Source of the DNA: CAVZLD01 sp964522605
GTDB lineage: Bacteria > Planctomycetota > Planctomycetia > Pirellulales > Pirellulaceae
Direction of reading: 5' to 3'
Length of the DNA stretch: 11,711 nt
Assembly (NCBI GenBank): GCA_964522605.1
Contig: CAZFWV010000223.1
Span: 1 to 11,711 of the forward strand
The notes below the pieces were generated by a model. It had not been told where the DNA came from. It was given only the letters and a program-made list of their open reading frames with translations, and did no database searches. The position numbers and the translations under genes are program-made. Positions within the stretch are counted from its first letter, which is position 1. Each line of letters begins with the position of its first letter. Positions 6,635-11,711 of the stretch are shown here, piece by piece.

Positions 6635-6853
6635 GACCTTTTGAAATCACCTTTGGTTTGCGGCCGCCGTCGCAGAATCGATAAGAGCTGCATCGTCGGC
6701 AGTCGGATCAATTACAATCAGGTACCATCGAGATACAGCTGCGGCACACAACGGAGAGCCGCAACAGAAGAGCACGCCGGCGCTTGGCGAGCGTCTCAAG
6801 ATCCCGACGAAGGCAGTGCGGAACTGCGCGGGGTTGTGAGATCCGTGCACAGC

Positions 6854-6860
6854 AGGTGAG
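6854..6860 (+). promoter_or_regulatory. Ribosome-binding site of the protease-SirB1 fusion gene
   Basis: AGGTGAG lies 7 bases before the ATG at 6868. It fixes that start, which also places a signal peptide at the N-terminus. The in-frame TTG at 6784 has no such site and would add a basic, non-hydrophobic leader. Confidence 0.7.
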
Positions 6861-6867
6861 ATTGAGC

Positions 6868-9177
6868 ATGATTGTGAACCGTCGAATCGCTGAAATGATC
6901 GTAGGACTGCTTCTGGCGAGCTGGGTCGAAAGCCCGAAGGCAATCGCAGCGGATGCGCCGGATCGGTTCCCGACCGTGACATCGCCCGAGAGCTCGGCGA
7001 CGGAATCGGAAGCGATTCGAGACCTCGTGCGTCGGACGCGAAACTCCGTCGTGATGATTACCGTGGCGGGACGGGATGGCCGCGAGGCAGGGATTGGTAC
7101 GGGCTTTGTCGTCGGCGCCGACGGACTGATCGCCACTAATCTGCACGTCATCGGAGAAGCGCGTCCCATCACCGTTCGGTTTCCGAATGGTCGGGAATTG
7201 CGGGTGACCGAAGTCTATGCGTCCGATCACCAGTTGGATCTGGCCGTGCTTCGTGTTTCGGACAAGGGGCTGCAGCCACTACCGCTTGCGTGGACCGAAA
7301 ACGAAAACGAAAGCGAAAAGGTGGCCCAGGGACAATCGATTGTTGCCCTAGGAAACCCGATGGGCTTACGCGACAGCGTCGTCAGTGGAGTCGTCTCGGG
7401 CCATCGACAGATCGACGGGCGTCGGATGCTGCAAATCGCGATGCCGATCGAACCTGGCAACAGCGGCGGACCGGTGTTGGATCTGCGCGGCCGCGTCGTT
7501 GGAATCGTCACACTCAAGTCGATGATCACGCCGAACCTGGGTTTCGCGATCGAAATCGCGGAGTTGCAGTCCCTGCTGTCGCGTCCAAACCCGATTCCGA
7601 TGCATCGCTGGGAGACGATCGGTTCGCTCGACCCCACGCTTTGGTCGCCCCGGTTAGGAGCCCGTTGGCAGCAACGCGCGGGGAAGATTGTCGTCTCGGA
7701 AGCGGGCGAGGGATTTGGTGGACGCGCGATCTGTTTGTGGCAACCCGATCCGCCGAGCACGGAATTCGAAGTGGGTGCCTATGTCAAGCTGAGCGACGAG
7801 TCGGGCGCAGCGGGTTTGATCTTCGCCGCAGGTCAGCATGACCGCCATTTTGGCTTCTACCCGACTGCGGGGCGGCTCCGATTGACCAAGTTCGATGGGC
7901 CCACGGTTTTCTCCTGGACCATTCTCGAAGAGATCACCACGGAGCACTATCGACCGGGACAATGGAACCATTTGAAGGTGCGCATCGAAGCCGAAAAAGT
8001 CTCGTGCTACGTCAACGACGAACTGGTGATTGAGCGAGCAGAATCCGGTCTAGCCCAAGGACAAGTTGGTCTGGCCAAATTTCGCCAGACCGAGGCCGAA
8101 TTTCGCGACTTTCAGGTTGCGCCACATATCCCGGAAACCCAACTGTCTGCCGAACAACGCGAAGAGATTCGTGAAAAGCTCACCGCGCTATCGATCGATG
8201 ACTGGTTGCCATCCGCGGCCGTCGATCAACTGTCGCAGGATGGCTCGGCCAGCGTCGCCGTGCTGGAACAGGAGGCTCGTCAGCTGCAGCAGAAGGCCGA
8301 TCGACTGCAGCGTCTGGCGCAGGATGTTCACCTGCGAAGTGTCTGCCAGCAGCTTGAATCGCTCTTCGCCAAACCCGAACCGAACGTCGATCTCGTACGC
8401 GTCGCGCTGCTGATCTCGCACCTGGACAATCGAGAATTGAATGTCGAGGCGTATGTAGGACAGGTCGATCGGATGGCACAGGAAATCCGCGCTGCCTTGA
8501 GACCAGAAGCTTCGTCGGAGGAAACGCTGGAGGCACTCAACCGCTATCTGTTCACGCAGAACGGATTTCACGGCAGCCGGACCAATTATTACCATGCGGC
8601 GAACAGCTATTTCGACCGGTTATTGGATGATCGGGAAGGGCTGCCGATTACGCTCTGCCTGTTGTATATGGAGCTGGGGCGACGGCTTGGCCTGCCGATC
8701 GATGGAATCGGCTTGCCCGGCCATTTTGTCGTGCGCTATGTTCCGGCGGAAGGAGAGCCCAAACTGCTGGACGTTTTCAATGCCGGTGTCCAGATGAGCC
8801 GCGCCGACGCAGAATTACTCACCATCCAGGTCACCGGACTGCCCTTCCGCGAAGAATACATGCAGGCCACGAGCAAGCGGGACATCGCCGTCCGGATGCT
8901 GCGGAATCTGCTGGGGATCGCCCAACGGGCGGATGACAAGGACGCCATGTTGCGCTACCTTGAGGCACTCGTCACCTTGCTGCCCGACGATCCCTCGTTG
9001 CGCGGGATGCGCGCAATTGTGCGATACGAGACCGGACGCCGCCAGGCTGCGATCGAGGATCTCGACTGGTTCCTGCAGCATGAGTCAGGCGTGACCGATC
9101 TGGAGCGAATTCGCGAATTGAAGTCGCGGTTTGAGCAGGCGCGGCCCGCCGCCGAGATTTCTGCGGAAGGACCCTGA
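6868..9177 (+). CDS. Exported trypsin-like protease fused to a jelly-roll domain and a SirB1/transglutaminase-like domain
   Basis: 769 residues in four parts. First, a signal peptide at 1-27 (basic MIVNRR, hydrophobic core, AIA cleavage site). Second, an HtrA-like trypsin domain at about 45-240 with a full triad: His93 in ATNLHVIG, Asp124 in HQLDLAVL and Ser199 in EPGNSGGP; no PDZ domain follows. Third, about 272-418 is strand-rich with ...PGQWNHLKVRIE... and CYVNDELV, like DUF1080/LamG sugar-binding jelly rolls. Fourth, after a Gln-rich helical linker (about 425-500), 507-670 matches the SirB1 N-terminal / Transglut_core2 family, with REGLPITLCLLYMELGRRLGLP and GLPGHFVVRY. His619 and Asp635 fit the transglutaminase triad, but the usual Cys position holds Pro593, as I recall for SirB1 proteins. 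The end is TPR-like helices. SirB1 proteins are normally cytoplasmic, so export here is odd. The SDR gene follows after 28 bases. Confidence 0.8.
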   Translation: MIVNRRIAEMIVGLLLASWVESPKAIAADAPDRFPTVTSPESSATESEAIRDLVRRTRNSVVMITVAGRDGREAGIGTGFVVGADGLIATNLHVIGEARPITVRFPNGRELRVTEVYASDHQLDLAVLRVSDKGLQPLPLAWTENENESEKVAQGQSIVALGNPMGLRDSVVSGVVSGHRQIDGRRMLQIAMPIEPGNSGGPVLDLRGRVVGIVTLKSMITPNLGFAIEIAELQSLLSRPNPIPMHRWETIGSLDPTLWSPRLGARWQQRAGKIVVSEAGEGFGGRAICLWQPDPPSTEFEVGAYVKLSDESGAAGLIFAAGQHDRHFGFYPTAGRLRLTKFDGPTVFSWTILEEITTEHYRPGQWNHLKVRIEAEKVSCYVNDELVIERAESGLAQGQVGLAKFRQTEAEFRDFQVAPHIPETQLSAEQREEIREKLTALSIDDWLPSAAVDQLSQDGSASVAVLEQEARQLQQKADRLQRLAQDVHLRSVCQQLESLFAKPEPNVDLVRVALLISHLDNRELNVEAYVGQVDRMAQEIRAALRPEASSEETLEALNRYLFTQNGFHGSRTNYYHAANSYFDRLLDDREGLPITLCLLYMELGRRLGLPIDGIGLPGHFVVRYVPAEGEPKLLDVFNAGVQMSRADAELLTIQVTGLPFREEYMQATSKRDIAVRMLRNLLGIAQRADDKDAMLRYLEALVTLLPDDPSLRGMRAIVRYETGRRQAAIEDLDWFLQHESGVTDLERIRELKSRFEQARPAAEISAEGP

Positions 9178-9205
9178 CTTCGAAAGTTGGCCGCGAAACC
9201 GAACC

Positions 9206-10045
9206 ATGGAACGTCAATCCCAGGAACGTGAGAACCAACCTCCGACGGCAGCGGACAGCCTAAGCGGGCAGGTCGCCGTCGTCACCGGCGGGTCACGCGG
9301 CATTGGCCGGGCCATTGCGATCGAGTTGGCCGCGGCCGGGGCCCACGTCTTCGTCCACACAGGACACCAATTGCGTGCCGCGCAACAGGTGAGCGATCTG
9401 ATCCGTGCCGCCGGGCGCGACAGCCGAGCCGTGCAAGCAGACCTGAAGGACGAGGCGGCCGCCCAACACCTGGTCGAGCAGGCATGGGCCTGGCGCGACG
9501 GGGTCGATATCTGGATCAACAACGCGGGCGCCGATGTCCTAACGACGGCGGCGGCGCGATCGTCATTCGAGGATCGCCTGCACTTGCTCTGGCAGGTCGA
9601 CGTACTCGGTACCATCCGACTGAGCCGTCTGATCGGGGACCGGATGGTTCCCCGCGGCGGCGTCATCCTGAATGTCGGTTGGGACCAGGCGGAAACCGGA
9701 ATGGCGGGCGACAGCGGACAGATGTTCGCCACAGCCAAAGGCGCCGTGATGGCCTTTACACGCAGCCTGGCCCACACTCTGGCACCAACCGTCCGAGTGA
9801 ATTGCCTGGCCCCCGGCTGGATCAAGACGGCCTGGGGCGAATCCGCGCCGACCTACTGGCAGCAGCGAGCCATCGGTGAGTCACTCCTGCGCCGCTGGGG
9901 TACTCCCGAAGACGTCGCGCAAGTCGCGCGATTCTTGGCTTCACCAGCCGCCGCATTCATCACGGGTCAGACCCTCGCCATCAACGGGGGACTCGCCGGC
10001 CCCGGAGGCCCATCCCCTGCCCCCGATCCCTCTCGCGACTCCTGA
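9206..10045 (+). CDS. Short-chain dehydrogenase-like protein with substituted catalytic tetrad
   Basis: 279 residues with a classical SDR fold. TGGSRGIG at 27-34 is the intact cofactor loop, NNAG at 105-108 is intact, PGWIKT follows the fold's usual PG motif, and INGG near the end is typical. The active site is unusual. The YxxxK motif reads Phe174-Ala-Thr-Ala-Lys178. The Ser-containing strand reads LNVGWDQ (155-161), with no Ser at the catalytic place. The tetrad Asn (usually in a VNxxG motif) aligns with Asp132 in VDVLG. Only Lys178 of Asn-Ser-Tyr-Lys remains. It may bind NAD(P) without standard oxidoreductase chemistry, or use another mechanism. ATG 9206 is chosen over a TTG at 9131 inside the previous gene. 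It ends 7 bases before the DHPS-like gene, suggesting a joint role in pterin or C1-cofactor metabolism; folM and PTR1 are known pterin-reducing SDRs. A 3-oxoacyl-ACP reductase label would be misleading. Confidence 0.82.
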   Translation: MERQSQERENQPPTAADSLSGQVAVVTGGSRGIGRAIAIELAAAGAHVFVHTGHQLRAAQQVSDLIRAAGRDSRAVQADLKDEAAAQHLVEQAWAWRDGVDIWINNAGADVLTTAAARSSFEDRLHLLWQVDVLGTIRLSRLIGDRMVPRGGVILNVGWDQAETGMAGDSGQMFATAKGAVMAFTRSLAHTLAPTVRVNCLAPGWIKTAWGESAPTYWQQRAIGESLLRRWGTPEDVAQVARFLASPAAAFITGQTLAINGGLAGPGGPSPAPDPSRDS

Positions 10046-10052
10046 TCGTTCC

Positions 10053-11432
10053 ATGGGCCAGCACTATCATTTCGTTACAGGACGTCTGGCCGAGCAGAGT
10101 CTCCGCCGCGTCGTCGCACGCCTGGCGAGCGAAGGCGAATGGTCGTATTCGGTCGACGTGCTGCCAATCACGGTCGCGGCCTTGATGACGCCTGATTGGA
10201 TCGCGCGGCATATCGGCGATTCGAGCGCGGCAACTCAGATCGTGTTGCCAGGATACTGCAGCGGCGATTTACAGCGGCTGCAGCAGCAGGTCCATTGCCC
10301 GGTTCGAATCGGTCCGAAAGACCTGCACGCACTCCCGGAGTTCTTCGGCCAGCAGGCAACCAGAGAAAATTACGGTGGATATCGAATTGAGATTCTGGCC
10401 GAAATCAATCATGCACCGCGACTCTCGTTGCCCGAAATTCGGAAAATCGCCCGCCAATTGGCCGACGACGGTGCCGATCTGATTGACCTTGGTTGCGAGC
10501 CCGGAAGCGTCTGGTCCGGCGTTTCCGAGTGCGTGCGCGCCCTACGCGACGACGGTCACCGAGTCTCCATCGATAGCTTCGAGGTCGCTGAAATCGAGGC
10601 TGCCACCGGGGCCGGAGCAGAACTCGTTCTCTCGGTAAATCAAACGAACCGACATGCGGCGGCTGACTGGGGATGCGAAGTCGTAGTCATTCCTGACGAT
10701 CTGGCAACGCTCGGCGGTTTGGATGCCACTTTGGAAATGCTCGCTCGAGACGCCGTACCCTGTCGCGTGGATCCGATCCTGGAACCCATCGGGTTTGGCT
10801 TTGCCGCCAGCCTGAAGCGTTATCTGCAGTTCCGCCAGTCGCATCCGGAGCTCGCCATGCTGATGGGAATCGGGAACCTGACGGAGCTGACCGATGCCGA
10901 TTCCGCCGCGATCAATGTGCTGTTGCTGGGCTTCTGCGAAGAGCTGGAAATCGGAAGTGTGTTAACGACTGAAGTGATCCCCTGGTGTCAGACGAGCGTC
11001 CGCGAATGTGATCGGGCACGCCGACTCGTTCATTACGCAGTCCAGCATCGGCGTCTGCCCAAACACCTGGATCCGCAACTGGTCGTGTTGCGCGACGCGC
11101 GGCTCTACTCGTATGGCCGTGACGGACTGCAGCAGTTGGCCGCACAGATTCGCGACACGAACTACCGGATTTTTGCGGAAGACGGTCAACTGCACCTGAT
11201 CGGCGCTGGGTGGCATCTTCACGATCCGGACCCGTTCGTGCTGTTCGAGCAATTACTGCAGCGGCAACCGCGCAATTTGGATCCGACCCACGCATTCTAT
11301 TTGGGGTACGAACTCTCCAAGGCCGTCACCGCCTTGACGCTCGGCAAACAGTATCGTCAGGATGAAGCGCTCGATTGGGGCTTCCTCACACGACCCGAGA
11401 CGTCCCATCGAGCACGGAGTCACGGCCCATAA
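10053..11432 (+). CDS. Dihydropteroate-synthase-like protein of the methanopterin C1 pathway type
   Basis: 459 residues in three parts. The N-terminal part (1 to about 105, starting HFVTGRLAEQSLRRVV) fits the DUF6513 region. The centre (about 112-330) is a pterin-binding barrel: ILAEINHAP at 113-121 takes the place of the DHPS opening NVTPDSF motif, DLIDLGCEPG at 142-151 that of DIGGEST, and RVSIDSF at 170-176 that of the VDT strand. The C-terminus (about 340-445) resembles the DUF4346-type tail, with DPTHAFYLGYELSKAVTAL and GKQYRQDEALDWG. This architecture is the archaeal 'DHPS-related' family found in organisms lacking ordinary folate DHPS, and in bacteria with tetrahydromethanopterin-linked C1 metabolism, including planctomycetes. 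The likely role is condensing a pterin with an aminobenzene precursor in H4MPT synthesis; this is not proven for the bacterial members. ATG 10053 is chosen because the family starts here and the SDR stop is 7 bases upstream. No clear Shine-Dalgarno is seen. Confidence 0.82.
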   Translation: MGQHYHFVTGRLAEQSLRRVVARLASEGEWSYSVDVLPITVAALMTPDWIARHIGDSSAATQIVLPGYCSGDLQRLQQQVHCPVRIGPKDLHALPEFFGQQATRENYGGYRIEILAEINHAPRLSLPEIRKIARQLADDGADLIDLGCEPGSVWSGVSECVRALRDDGHRVSIDSFEVAEIEAATGAGAELVLSVNQTNRHAAADWGCEVVVIPDDLATLGGLDATLEMLARDAVPCRVDPILEPIGFGFAASLKRYLQFRQSHPELAMLMGIGNLTELTDADSAAINVLLLGFCEELEIGSVLTTEVIPWCQTSVRECDRARRLVHYAVQHRRLPKHLDPQLVVLRDARLYSYGRDGLQQLAAQIRDTNYRIFAEDGQLHLIGAGWHLHDPDPFVLFEQLLQRQPRNLDPTHAFYLGYELSKAVTALTLGKQYRQDEALDWGFLTRPETSHRARSHGP

Positions 11433-11449
11433 CCGGCGACTGCGATTCC

Positions 11450-11711
11450 GGGAGGGCGAGGCTGGCCTGTTGAGAATCTGACAGGCTCGTCCGTAGCGGA
11501 TTCGATCAACTCTGGCTCCCCTCGCCCCGTTTCGGGGAGAGGGGCCGGGGGAGAGGGGCTTTCAACTCGCCACAATACACGAGGAATCTTGGGAGACTTT
11601 TGAATGCCGTTCCCCCTCATCCCCAGCCCTTCTCCCCCGCAAAGCCGGGGGAGAAGGGAGCTAGGATTTCGGTTTGTTCATCGCGTGCCAGGACCTCCCA
11701 TGTTTCCAGTG
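11450..11711. mobile_element. MITE-like element, second copy, cut by window end
   Basis: 262 bases beginning GGGAGGGCGAGG, 17 bases after the DHPS-like stop codon, in the same orientation as the copy at 6213-6506. Point differences and small indels are scattered along the length (for example AGACTTTT against ACTTTG), with about nine bases in ten identical by eye, so the two copies are not recent duplicates. Its left end reads GGCTGG, as does the complement of the right end of the first copy, where the first copy's left end has GGTTGG. The right terminal repeat lies beyond the window. The internal hairpin CCCCTCGCCCCG/CGGGGAGAGGGG is conserved. Confidence 0.65.

Larger units (their letters stand above)
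6085..6867. other. Gene-free, repeat-rich intergenic region
   Basis: 783 bases between divergently oriented genes. It must carry the promoters of both the pilZ-domain gene and the protease-fusion run. Short hairpins occupy 6122-6139 and 6173-6190, a 294-base element with terminal inverted repeats lies at 6213-6506, a 6-base inverted repeat TTTGAA-CTGGT-TTCAAA at 6531-6547, and a second long inverted repeat at 6561-6634. From 6635 to 6867 I see nothing but the ribosome-binding site at 6854-6860. TACAAT at 6713-6718 resembles a -10 element but lacks a convincing -35. The open frames crossing the region translate repeat sequence and are not credible genes. Confidence 0.6.

Noticed and set aside
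6433..6684. Open frame of 83 codons across the intergenic repeats
   Set aside because: It translates the end of the MITE-like element and the second inverted repeat; both are non-coding repeats.
6713..6718. TACAAT as a -10 box for the protease-SirB1 fusion run
   Set aside because: The region 16-18 bases upstream reads about GCATCG, which is a poor -35.

Overview
The window looks like chromosomal DNA of a planctomycete, probably close to the Pirellulales. The signs are moderately high GC, few strong Shine-Dalgarno sites, exported trypsin-like proteases with lectin/DUF1080-like modules, an archaeal-type dihydropteroate-synthase-like gene of the methanopterin C1 pathway, and GC-rich dispersed repeats between genes. 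This placement is inference from gene content; no rRNA or other marker gene is present. I see no tRNA, rRNA, CRISPR array, transposase or prophage gene.

Layout. 1-139: a left-edge spacer with a short tandem repeat. 140-2310: a translationally coupled pair, a short NagA-type N-acetylglucosamine-6-phosphate deacetylase and a Gfo/Idh/MocA-like protein that has lost the usual nucleotide-binding and EKP motifs and carries two C-terminal membrane helices. 2311-2841: a gene-free stretch with a 74-base hairpin built from ACGGA units. 2842-5676: a tight plus-strand run of an exported HtrA/DegP protease with two PDZ domains, thiamine-monophosphate kinase (ThiL) and the tRNA t6A ATPase TsaE. 5686-6084: a convergent small PilZ-domain protein. 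6085-6867: a 783-base gene-free region with small hairpins, a 294-base MITE-like element with 28-base terminal inverted repeats, and a second inverted repeat of another sequence family. 6868-11432: a second plus-strand run of an exported trypsin / jelly-roll / SirB1 transglutaminase-like fusion, a short-chain dehydrogenase-like protein lacking most of the catalytic tetrad, and a DHPS-like protein of the tetrahydromethanopterin type. 11433-11711: a second copy of the MITE-like element, cut by the window end.

How the genes fit together. The first pair belongs to amino-sugar metabolism plus an unknown membrane-attached oxidoreductase-fold protein. The thiL and tsaE genes are housekeeping and seem to sit behind the protease gene by operon packing. 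The most interesting part is the last run. An SDR with Phe in place of the catalytic Tyr lies 7 bases upstream of a DHPS-like gene, and both follow an unusual exported protease fused to a SirB1-type domain. The SDR and DHPS-like protein may act together on pterins or one-carbon cofactors, but that is inference from position and fold only.
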